Shown: positions 38,870 to 50,800 of the stretch, in pieces
How the letters are laid out: each line of letters opens with the position of its first letter
Position numbering within the stretch: position 1 is the first letter of the stretch
Origin: Melanocharis versteri
Lineage: Eukaryota; Chordata; Aves; Passeriformes; Melanocharitidae
NCBI GenBank assembly: GCA_013397845.1
Contig: VZTG01010070.1
Location: 248,001 to 312,000, forward strand
Direction of reading: 5' to 3'
Length of the DNA: 64,000 nucleotides
Translations under genes and position numbers: made by a program
The notes under the pieces: generated by a model
Seen by the model: only the letters and a program-made list of their open reading frames with translations
Databases searched by the model: none
Told to the model about the DNA's origin: nothing

Positions 38870-39430
38870 GAGTCTCGGCCGAAGACTTTAGCACACGAGC
38901 TCCCCCAGGAGTGACGCGGGGCGTGGAGGGCTCCCTCCCCTCCTGCTGTGGCCAGCCCGTGTGCATGGTGGCAAGCAGCCGCTCCGGGGGCTGTGGCAGG
39001 GCCTCCCGACAGCCGTGTCCCGGCACTGCCGGGGACAGAGGAGCAGGAGGAAGCCGCATTCCCCCCGGAGCGCGGGGTGCAGCTCAGGCACCCCGGGAAC
39101 GCTCTGGCTGCTGGCCACGGCACCTCCGCCCCGACAGCCGCATCCCCGCAGCTCCGGCGCGCCCCGAGGATCGGCTGCTTTTCCACGCTCCTGCAGCTCC
39201 CAGGGAAAGGCGAGCAGCACACCGAGGAGCGGCAGGGTCGGCGCAGTCCCCGCCAAGGGCCGGTGTGGTGTCCGGGAGAGGGGAGCGGTGCCCGGGGCGG
39301 TGCGCGGTGCTCAGGCTCCCCCTGCCTGCATCCGCGGAAACTCAGCCAGCGGGTCGTTCCCTGTTTGATTCAGAACCGTCCCGGACCTCTGCGTTCAGAT
39401 CCCTTTCCCTTCGCATCAAAAAACGCATTT
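38870..39430. promoter_or_regulatory. Orphan CpG island in the gene-poor region
   Basis: About 49 CpG were counted by hand in 38881-39420, with GC near two thirds, falling off sharply on both sides into AT-rich DNA. That meets the usual island criteria and suggests a promoter or methylation-free regulatory site. Overlapping long frames on both strands (up to 198 codons on + at 38866-39462) arise because stop codons are rare in GC-rich DNA; Arg/Ala/Gly/Pro/Ser-rich products in several frames at once argue against real coding. I do not recognise a first exon of any known gene, and the direction of transcription is unknown. Confidence 0.8.
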
Positions 39431-39648
39431 ATTTAATTTACAAAAGCGTGTCTCTTGGCTGATGGGATGCGGATGCAGCTCGGTTTTCAGCAGACGGATG
39501 CAATGTTTTTACTGTATCCCCAAGGCCAACCAAAACTACAACAGCAAGTAGCTGAGCATAATATAAAATTCACACTCTAAATAAGAGACAAATAATCTTG
39601 GTGGTGGGTTAAGCAGAGCTGAGTGACTAACAAAAATGTGGAAGATTA

Positions 39649-39676
39649 AATTCTCTTCAATGTTTTGAAGAGAATT
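39649..39676. repeat. Perfect 12-bp inverted repeat (hairpin)
   Basis: AATTCTCTTCAA at 39649-39660 and its exact reverse complement TTGAAGAGAATT at 39665-39676 are separated by four bases (TGTT). It lies about 220 bases downstream of the orphan CpG island. The stem is too short for a typical microRNA precursor. Confidence 0.9.
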
Positions 39677-40012
39677 GAAGACCTTTTTTTGTTATTTAGA
39701 GCTTCATTATCTTTTTTGCTAAGCTGCACTTAATTATACAACTTCTCTAATTTTGAGCATGATTTTAAAGACCTTTTAGGATAAATCCTTAAAAACCGCA
39801 GTTCAAGTTGCAGCATTTAATTCTAAATAGTCAGCAATGCAGCCTTCAGAAATACAAAGCTCTTGGGTGAAAAAATATCGCTGCCTTAGGCTAGGGCCAG
39901 AGTTTCACTCCTGCTTGCAAAAGTAAAATGATTTGCATCATTTCTTTCAGACTGTTGTAGTATGTCAGGATGTGGAGAGCATTAGAGTGGACTAATTTCA
40001 TTATTAAGTTTT

Positions 40013-40037
40013 ATACACACACACACACATATATATA
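40013..40037 (+). repeat. (AC)n-(AT)n compound microsatellite
   Basis: An AC run is followed directly by an AT run. Confidence 0.95.
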
Positions 40038-43000
40038 AAGCTGGAATCTTACTGTATTTTTTTGCCAAGAAATAACAGTTTAAACAATTTGTTATTTTTA
40101 TATGTTTACCCAGGCTTCACCTTAGATCATTTATTGTCTGAAAAACAATCTGTTAACATTTAGACACCCGGGGTCTGCCCTGCATTACTTGGGTTTCGTT
40201 CCAAAAGCAGCATTATGCGTAGGTTGGAAAGAATATAAAACATGTTTGTACAGCTGATGTCATTTCTCTCCGGTGTGGGTCTGCACAGTTCACACACACC
40301 ACCACCTCCACCATCAATTCACAGCTCTCGCCACAAAATAGATCTGGCAAGAAACGCCTAAAGCTCATTTAGGAAAAATTGGGCAAATCTTCACCTTTCA
40401 CAGCTGGGTCTCATCCAGCAGATCTGATTAACTGGTTTGGCAGCCACTCTACCAGAAAGCCACAGCACAGTGTAACACAGTGCTACTCTACAACTTTATC
40501 TTAATGCAAATCATGCGGTTGTTTACAGGTACTCAAAGTGACAGATACTCTTAGTCCTCAGTTCCGAATCCCTTTCAAACGAGCATTAAAATAATGGCCA
40601 CTCTCTCCTCTACAAACAGATCCAGGCTCTGCTAAGCCCCCAAGAGTGGAATTCACCCAATGTCAAGGACCTTCATTGAGACTCTCAGATACAAAAGGGT
40701 GCCAAGGTCTTGCACTTCCATCAAGCAATTTTTCCAAGGCAGTACCTTACTTTGCAATTCCAGGTGTATATCCCTGCTCAATGCTATTCTTTCAAAATCT
40801 GTCTCGAACCACATTATCTGTGTGGGCAAATTTTCTGGTTTGCTTCTGTGCTTCACACAAGGGACAGCTATATTTGAACAGCAGCTGTAATATCTCCATG
40901 TATGCTTTGTACAGAGCAATATGGCATCTTGAGTAAATTATTTTTTCATAGTCTCATATTTAAAATATAATAAAAATAATCCCAAGGTATAGGATTTTCA
41001 CTCGGGTCCATGAGGCCTGGTTTACCATTTTTATAGAAATATTTTTTTAAAAATGAAACCCCAAACTAGAAATTTGTTCTTAAAGCTGTCCTGTTCCTTG
41101 TTTTCTATCCAGCTCCAAGACCTTGAAATATAAATAGCACCAGAGTAAACCAGGCACTGAAACATGCACTAACTCTTTCTGCAGGCATAAAGAAAAGTGA
41201 CTCGCTTATGACAGGTATATCCATTTGATCATTACCTGAAAATATTCAGAACATTCATCCCTGGGAGACAAAGCATCCTGCTAGGGCTGAGGGCTGTCAT
41301 ATTTTATGCAACTCATGTCTTTAGTGAATCAAGATTATTACATCCACCAATATAAGCCTAAAGGGGAATCACAGTAGAGAATTAGGCTGCAAATTTTCTC
41401 ATTATAAGGAAGTTGAGAATTTTGGTCTGGACCCAGAATCTTCCCCTAAGCTATGACACATTCACACAAAGTCCCCTAGTACAGCATTCTCTGCTACACA
41501 TCTGTTATGTACTTCATTAGAGAGTTTTCTGAAACTCAAGTTCCACAAGACTTCCCAAAAAATCCTCATTTTCACATCCCTCACTCCACACCACGTAAGA
41601 GCAGCATTACAAGTTAACACATCCAATTAATACCCGAATCCTTTGTACAGGGAAAGACAGAGCAACAGGACAACACAAAATAAAGAGCAGCAGCAATATG
41701 TTACCCAGTCCTGGTTTCCAAAACACAAACTAGAAACTCCCAGTTCCCAAAACATCAGAGGTATTTGATCTCTATGGAAGGAAAGAAAGGATTCTGACTC
41801 AGCCTTGTGTTTAGCAGCACTTCTGTCATGGGCTCAGCAGGCATTCCTGCAAGACTCAGCTGGACTCTTGCTAAGCAGCAGGAAGGAATGTTACTGTTGT
41901 GCTGCACCTCTAATCTAATCAGACTCTTTCTCAGGATCAAGTTGTATATTAAAAAACGTAGCCTGGGTTTACCAATCTACCTAATCCATATTGCCTCTGC
42001 TGCATGTCCTGCCAAATCTCAGTGTCACAGCGACTGCAGCGCCTGTGAACCTCTGTCAGAGCAGTTACCAGCAGCACATGATGGACCTCTCCTCTCCACC
42101 CTGGCACAGGGAGGGAGCTGCAGCCTTGGCAGGGCTCAGCACGGCCTCAGCCCTTTGGAGCAGTGCTAGCACAGACACGTTGTTCTCCCAGCAACAGCTG
42201 CCTTCTACTCGTGGGGACAGCTGAGGAATCAGAACGGGCTTTTCCGTGTGCCTGTCCCTCTTTCATTACATGGGCTCATTAAACATTTTGGGAGGTAGGG
42301 GCTGGGTTTGCTCAGAGAAACACTGGCTTCAGAATCCCTCTAGAAACCCAGCAGAGATTTGATGCCACATCTGCCCCTTCTGCCCTCAGCTCTCCCAGTT
42401 CTTCAGGTGGAGTCACAAACTAGCACACATAACTGCATGACTTTTAGTTCCATTTGGGAGTTTACTTTTCTTCCCCTGCCCACCACTCACCACTCTCTGC
42501 AGCCACCCCAGTAAGCTGGCAACTCCTTCAGAGGGCAGGGGTCAGATCTGGCAATTGTGGCTCTTTACCAACATTTAACAACACTGCATAAACACTTGGG
42601 AAAATCTGGAAGAGGTGTTTACAGTAGCTGCATTTCATAAGGGAGATTTATAGGCCTATTAAAAATTATTAGGCTTTACTTCTTCAGTGACAAAGCTGCT
42701 TTCATAAACTGCTCTCAACAATTTCATATCCAGAGTCTGCAGGATGTTTCTTTTCACATTTTTAAAGTGCCATATTTCCTTCATCATTAGGGTGGTTTTT
42801 TTTGTTTTGTTGTTTAAAACAGCAATTCCCTGATTCTTCTGACCTAGCAATTCAGTTTAAAAGTGTATGTTACATTCATGGCATGGATGGACAGCATGAC
42901 TGCAGGCACTGCTGAGAATAATGCTGAGAAATGCTCCCAAGTGTTCAAGAAACTAAAATGTGCATGTTTCAATTGCTGATACACTTTGACTGGATTCAGA

Positions 43001-46000
43001 GACCTGGGAAAAGACTGGGAAAGTCTTTAAACCTCAGCATGGCAAGCATGGAGGCAGAGCAATGATAATGTCCTTTTCATATTGGATACAGTGCCAGATC
43101 TCACCCTTCTGCCCTCTAATTCACAAAGAAACAGAAGGATTAGTCCCATCCACTCTTACTCATGAAGGCAATGATTCCTTCCTTTAGCATCCACATACCC
43201 ATTCTCAATGGCTACAAGGAGAAGTCTGGAGCCTCTCCATTTACTATAGGACCATAATCCTAGATTTTGCTTCAGTTTATTAAACTGATAAAACCATTTG
43301 CGTACATACTTTTCTTGGAATTCAAATTAGGAAATCATTCCTACCCTAATACGTGAGCCATAGATAGTACAGCTGGACAAAGGGTTAAATTCAGGAGTAG
43401 TTTCATTTTAACCCATACAATAATGAAAAAAAAAAAAAAATCAATATTTTCAGAATTTTGAGCTGAAGCAATAGATGGAAAATGCCCTACCCCCCAAGTT
43501 CCATTTGGGTTTGCTTCGGAGAAAATTCATATCAGAACTTTCTCAGCATACAAAGACCTTTGAAATGGGCTTTTTCTCTGTTTACAGAGGCAATCCTTTG
43601 TGTGATACAGACATTTTGAACCACAACAAAAAAAGGACAATAAAAATGTATCTGCCTGAAATCTATTACCTGCTTCCATAAATAATAACAAATCACAGTA
43701 CCATGATTCTGTGCTACAATTGCCAAAAAAAGGATTGTTCTTTTTCTAGGAGGATACCAAAGCTCAGTGTTTGCAGTCAAGGCACTTTCAAAGATTTCTG
43801 TCCATCACATCCCTGGAGTCTGCAGTGCTGGTCAGGCACTCCAGGTTATAGACAGCAGTTACAGTCAAATTGAGTTAATAATTAAACACAAGGCTGTACA
43901 GAAGCAGCCATCATCATTTACATGCTAAAACAGGTAAAATCTCAGTGGTAAATCACAATGACAAAAAATGGTTTATTCAGGTTAATCCTAGTTAAATCAT
44001 ATAAATGTTTCAATATATCCCAGGTGTCTTTTTTTACAGAAAAGGAGAAGACTGATTTCACACTTTGCTGAAGCCATTCACAAGAAGAGGGAACAAAATT
44101 CCAAGCTTGCAGGTTAGAGACACAACAGCTTGAAGTTCCTTCAGACCTTGGTGACCCCCACTGTGCAATATAACCCAATAACACCACTTGGCAACACCAG
44201 CAAGTCATCACTGACCAGAAAAGAAATCAAAATTCAGCACTGGCCTAAATTATCTGCTGTTTGCTAGAACAGGGAAGATGCTGCAAAACAAAATGTTGCA
44301 ATACTCCAGAGCAGTGGAGTTTGTAAGGTGAATGGCAACGACTTTCAAGATCCCTTGCTAGTAAACAACTGGGCGGGACCAATTCCTTCATTTTTATGGA
44401 GCGGAATACTACTCAAAACTGCATGAAGTGGGCCATCCTTCTTCACTGCGACATCTATTATTTCCAGTGTTAATCTGCTGGAAGGAAATTATCAGCCTGA
44501 GATTATCTAATGTGTACCTATCTCCTGAGCAATTCCGGTTTTCCTCTAAATACAAAGGAAAACAAATATGTCTAGAAAGGTACTCCTGTGTGTAGGGAAT
44601 ACAAGAACAAACTCTTTTTTTCCCTAATTAGCTACCTTGGAATGGTTTAGCATCAATGATGAAAGTGGGATGACTCACAGGAATAATTATTTTTATGGGT
44701 ACAAGCACTCTGCAATCAGGACTGGAGCCCATATAATTATTCCCAGTAAGTGTATTGAGCAGATTTGGAGTTTCTCACATGCATGTTTGCAAATATATAA
44801 ACCCTCACTTGTATCTTTTTTTAATTATTATTATTATTGTTGTTACTTTCAGCACTGTAGACATAAAAACACGGGAGCTGTTCTGTGCTGTGTCCTAGGA
44901 AGCAAATGCAAACTCTGAGATCACAGCTGGGAAACAGAGAGAGCTGTGCTCACTGAGGGCTGTTATGAAGTTAAAATACAGAGTCAGGTGAACAAAAGAA
45001 AGCAATACTCAAATCAGACACATGCACAGGATTTTGACACTCAAAAAATCCTCCTGAAATATCACTTGGAGTTTTAGAGAATGTGGAAAATCATGTAGGG
45101 AGAGCAAACTGCCTTAATGTCAAGGATCAATCACTAAATTCTAAAAACCTTTGATGAGATAAATACAAGGCAAAGTGACACCCTATGCCAATACTGTCCG
45201 TATGCATGAACTTTAAGAATGGACAACATGTCAAACATTAGCAACTGATGCTTCAGAGCAGCTCCAGAAATGTTCAGCTTCATCCCTCTCCCTGCCTGAA
45301 ACGCATGCTCAGTTATACCCACTTCTCTGCACACGTGCAGCAGGCGCCTTTACTGCATTTGTTGGACCTTTCGATACAAACTTTAATTTCAATTAGTGGC
45401 ACAACTGCTGTTTTCCTCAGCCAACTAATAGAAAAAGAGAGAGAGGCATCAACTTTTGAGATGCCTATGTTTTCACAAGCACGGGCAGTGTCCTCACAGC
45501 ATCAGATACCAGCAGTATCAACCAAACCATCTCGAGCAATAATTACCTGCAGTCAGAGCTGAAGCAGATAACAGAATTAAACATTTCATTTCACTGAAAA
45601 AGGAAGGGTGGCTAAGAAAATCCCTCTGTGGGTGTAAATGATGAACTGTCCAGAAACACAGAACCCACAACAGCCACACCTGCAGTAACAGACTGCAGAC
45701 AAACACAGCATGAAAGCATGGAACAGAAGACAAGTCTTTACTATTTTCCCTCCATGTCATGGTCAATAGGCAGCACACCAGGTATGTATTTCTGATGGGT
45801 TCACAAAGTTCATGCTCACAGGGCTTTGGATTACAATTTAAATAAGTCCAGCAACAATAGTTAATCAAAAAATCCAACCATCTAAGCTCAGGCCAAATGT
45901 GGTGAGACCTCAGAGATGTCACACAACATCCCTGATGCCCCAGGACCAGGATAACATCACTACAAACGTGTAAGGCTCGAGCAGAATCCATGCAGGTCTT

Positions 46001-47775
46001 GAGAAGAATCTGTGCAACCGCACAAGGAGGGACGAGAGCACAATGAGAAGGCTCAGCCTTTTGTTTCTTTAAGCATTGTGATTTTGTTTCACCTCATTTT
46101 TATCCTAAACAATCTTTTTGTTTTCTAGCACTTTCTGAAAAGAGTGTTCAAAATCTAATTCCTCTCTCTGTTTGCCATGGTTTCTCCCACATGAATTACA
46201 ACAGCAACTGAAGACATAGAGGAGAGATTTGTCAAACGTATTATAGATCTTCCTTTTCCTTTCTGAAAAAGTAGCCTTTATAGAATATAATCTCATGCTA
46301 ATATAGATATGGCATCCCTAAAAATTACTACAGATAATTAGATCATGGACACCTTCAACAGCAGGACAATTATTTTTACATTGTCTGCAGCTAGTAGCTA
46401 AGAATAGCAGATAAGCTATTTCTAGACAACTCTGATAAGATTGTGGCTTTATCTGAGCCCAGAGATATCCTCTTTCCCTGCAAGTTGCTTAGAACTCAAG
46501 ACCTGATAGATGCATGTGTTAGAACCTTTTCATAAATCCAGTAATGAAAAGTAAAGTCATTTTAAAGGCAGCCAAGTGAGACTGGCAATGCCAGTATTTC
46601 AAAGTGATGCCTGAATACACTAAAAGCTTTGTCACTTATCCATACCTTGAGTCTCTGAAAAACTAGCAAATAGATACATTTTCTTAATTACTCCATCTTC
46701 CAACCAAATTTCATCAGCACGCTGGAAGTTTTCATAAGCAAAGTCTTTGCAATCTGAAATGACTTCCTAATTCCACACTGCAGTAGCTGGGCATGGTGCT
46801 GAGCCATGAGGGATGCTCACGGCTGTGTCAAAAGCTCAGCCCAAACTCACAGGTTGTATCCCACGAGATTCTTCCAAGCAAATCTCTGAACAGGCCAGAA
46901 TCCTGCTGTTTGTCTGGATCCTGAACTGCTAACTCACAGTCACTGCAGCCAAAGTTGCCCCCAAACTTCATTCCTGTCTTCATGAAATAAAGAACTCCTC
47001 AAATACTCCATTCTGCTTCCCTCCACCTTTATATTGCAAATTATGCCACAGCATATTTAATAATATTTTAAAATTACACATCAAGCATAGAGCTTGTCAA
47101 AGTTCCTTGAAGTTAAAAAAAATAATGATTCCAAGTCACCTCTTTTTTTAGATCAGTTTGATATCAGAGAAATAGCAGTTTCTAAAGAAAAAACCAAACA
47201 AAACACCTTATCAGGACTTTTTTTAGCAAGTTCTTTCTTTGACCTTGAAAAACAGAATAATCCCAGGCTGTAAGAACAGGCCCAGAGAAAAAACACATCT
47301 CCCAGTGCAGGTTCCTATGCACAGACCACACCTTGCTCACAATCAGCTGCATTGCCTACTGGTATTTTTTTCAGAAAACATAATTATTCATGCCATAACG
47401 AGACAAAGAAGCACCCCTCTGAAAATGCAAAATTATTTTTCATGAAGTTTTGTTTCATGTTCTAGAAAGAGCCCAGCAGCAAATATCTTGCCCAGGGTCC
47501 AAACGTGGAACAGCGATGCTGGGTTTTGTTTGCTTGGAGCTCATCAAGCTTCCCCCTGCTGGGCCGGGGCTTTCAACAATTATTTTAAAATTTCATTTGA
47601 AATTATCGAGTTGCCATCAAAGTCAGTTTTCACGGGCATACACAGATTCACACCAGGACTGTATCAAACGGGGAGAACTCGGATCAGGCAGTGCTGATTT
47701 CTGTCCTGGCCGGGCTGAGCCCACCAGGCCAGGGCACTGTGCAGCTCCAGACCCCCTGCTCAGAGGAGGGGCACA

Positions 47776-47822
47776 GGGCACCCTGCTGCCTCCTGGGCAC
47801 CCTGCTGCCTCCTGGGCACCCA
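47776..47822 (+). repeat. 19-bp tandem repeat, about 2.4 copies
   Basis: GGGCACCCTGCTGCCTCCT begins at 47776 and is repeated exactly at 47795, with a partial third start at 47814. The two full copies are identical, so the duplication is recent or under slippage. A frame of 135 codons passes through but has no recognised product. Confidence 0.92.
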
Positions 47823-50800
47823 GGGCAATGAAAGCCTTCCTTAAACTGCTGCTGTAAATCAGAAAGAAAGAGGATGGTGTTGAGGAGAGGGAAATAGGTA
47901 AGTGGCACGAGCCACAGGCTCTGGTGGCTGCTCCGTGCGTGGGCAGGACGAGGCACTGCTGAAGTGCCAGCTGTGCCCACTCTGCTGCAGTGCCCCAGGG
48001 TGTCCTGGGCCACTGCCCCTCTTCTCCCCATCAGGCTTATGCCTGGCACCACTCACACACAATCATTCACAGAAAAAACAAGAAAATCACACTTCTGCTG
48101 AACTGAAACTCTTTCAGAGTACTGTAGCATTGGTCTTATTGATTTATCTATTTAAAGCAATGTCAGAATTTTGTCATTAATATTTGATTGGTATTTTTAG
48201 ACCCTTACAAGAATTGCACAGACCATAAAAAGGTGTTACAGTAAAGCACCCCAGGCAGAAGAGCATTACTCTGAAGCCTGGGGGATGTTGGTTGGCACTA
48301 TGTTCTACATCTTACAGCTCTCACAAGGTGTCCTTATGTCATTGCCAGGACCTGGCTTCTCAGCACACGTGGATTAAAAAATGAGATTAAATAAAAAGGA
48401 GTGAAAGCGGCAAAACAAAACAAAACTCAAATTGTGGAGAGTCATAGAACAAAAAGTAGCATGATATGTCCAATAGTCAAAGTAAATTGAACGTAGTGTG
48501 CGTTGAGGATTTAGACATTTTAGCAGGTCTTGTTACAGTGGAAGATTTGCACCTAAGAATGTGCTGTTATAAATTAAAAGTTCCATCTTGTTTCTTCAAA
48601 TTCAAAGAAAAATAGATCTTGGGATACTTTAAAAAGTGTGTGTTATGCCAAGCATACTTAGTATTCTGAAAACATAACTCACAACAGGAGCTATCACGCT
48701 TTTAGAATCAAGGAGAAGAGCTACAAAGAAATCTTGTCAATGAATTTATGCAACAGCTTATACACAAGCAGAACTAAAATGCATTTGTTCTTCAGAGTAC
48801 AAACTAAGTTAAAAATGGTGTCAGGAGAATAAAGCAGCCCAGAAAGCTGAGAGCAACCTGTCCACACTAATGACCTAGAGGAAAATTCAAGCTGCCAGTG
48901 GAACTGCCCAAATCGTTGGCAAATGAGCCCAGATGCCTTTGCTGGGCAAGCATCTCCCAAAGTTTGCCATCTGACATCTTGGACCATCATCCCACAATGA
49001 CACGTTTGATAGAATAGAAGGCATTCAAACCTTTAGCCGTTTTAGTAGAAGCATGCCAGTTTTCATTCCTACAAGAGGAATCCTGTTTGGATTAAGTTCA
49101 GATACAGGTGGCAGTGCTACTCAGACTTTCAGAAGCCTGAGCCATCCCAGTGTGTCACCCAGCATTACGCAGTTTGTAATTTTGGTGGGCTGAAGTTTTC
49201 CATCCTGTGTGTCCACAGCAGTCCCTGCTGTCTAAAAAATTTCAGAAATGTGTTCTGGAAAACTTCCGAAGCGAATTTAAGGAAGAAATACTTCTTTATC
49301 TATGGTAAAACACTCACAGCCTTTCTGCTGAGGTATTCTAGCCCAGTATACCAGTAACCTTTAGCAAGGACTTCAATTTTGGCTACATTTAATATTCCAG
49401 ATTTCTCAGCAGTTGCATTGTTGCTCAGAAATTGTCCCAAATGTGACCAAATTCTCAGCCTCTATGATTCCTCAGCTTTTGCTTTCATATCATTCAAAAT
49501 ACATGAGAATCAGGAAGATTCACACTTAAAGCATTTTCAAAATCAATAGTACAACTTGAGCACTAATTTATTAAAATTTAATATAGAAAGAAAACACTGT
49601 ATTAAAAATTGAGTTATCATCAGGGACTAGAGCAGGACGGCAGGAATTTAAGACCAACTAATTGAACCCCAAGTAGATCACTTGGCCAGGACTCCTGAAA
49701 TATGCAACAGATCCTGCCCCTTGAATAATAAAATACTGGAAACGCCTGCCAAGTTAATAAATTTTTGTGTCTCACTGAGGTTACAAAGCACATAGCTCCC
49801 GAGTGACAAGCTCCATACCCTTGGGTGTGATAAAATTTCCCAGAAAGTAGCTCTGGTAGTTTGAATCTTTTCTCCTGTTCAGGGTCAAACTCTGTCTCCC
49901 CGAGATGTTCATGCTGTGTGCAATGTCAGTGGGAACTTACACACTCATCCCACAGTGGAACTAAATTTAAAGCTATGTAAAAACACCACATTACTGTCTA
50001 TTATAACGCCTGAGTCTGCTATTATATCCACAGGATAAAGAAGAATAAACTCCTTTGATGTCAGTAGAATCAAAACTCTAAAATACCAAGAACAGAATTA
50101 GATCTTCCAACTCCGGGTTCTCTACCTCACAGGCAGAAGTGAAGGACTGATAGAATTGTATGTATTTTTTTTTTAAAAAGGCAGCTTTAAGAATTATCCT
50201 GCCAAGAAAAGCATGTCAACAAAGTCCTGAAAGACTTTTCTATAAAAATAAATTCAACAGAGAATGGAAGAAAGAAAAGGAGACACATTTATGCTGCTGT
50301 GATTTTTCATGGCCAGAGAAATGCAAACTGAAGCAGGAGAGATTCTTAGTTCACATGAAAGACAGGATCTGCCAGCAAAGATGTTCCCTGGCAGGAGCAC
50401 AGTGGAAGTGTCTTTTGACAATTCTGATCAAGAAGTGCCCTCGTTAGTATTCAAGATGGCCATCATGATAGATTAGATGAATAATTTTGGTTCTTTGTCA
50501 GGACTTGGATAATATCTGCCTACAATACATCTGTATTAGTGCACTCTTAATTACTGAGTAAAGGACAGATAGAACAGCACAAAACTTTTCTACACATCCT
50601 TTATGCTCAGATAATGACAAGCTCATGTAAATTATGGCATATATTACAAAAGCAAACACCGCTTCTTTTCATTATCACTCACTACACACATGTAGCATTC
50701 TGAAGAGCTGAAGGAAGAGGGTTGTTAAACAAGATTCATCAAGTTAAAGAGTAAGCTACAGGATCTGAGATGAGAAAAGTGCAGTCCCCAGACCTCTCTT

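Larger units (their letters stand above)
39431..47775. other. Intergenic sequence without recognisable genes
   Basis: Apart from the small repeats listed separately, the stretch holds only short frames without recognised domains. The longest is 157 codons on the minus strand at 45518-45991, Cys/Leu/Trp-rich and unlike any family I know. Simple sequence includes 15 A at 43426-43440 and a TTA-type run at about 44821-44845. Confidence 0.5.

Noticed and set aside
38866..39462. 198-codon + frame and several long overlapping frames on both strands
   Set aside because: They lie in a CpG island, where stop codons are rare. Several frames are open at once and all products are Arg/Pro/Ala/Gly-rich with no domain.
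45518..45991. 157-codon minus-strand frame rich in Cys, Leu and Trp
   Set aside because: No zinc-finger spacing or other family pattern, no splice sites and no island nearby.
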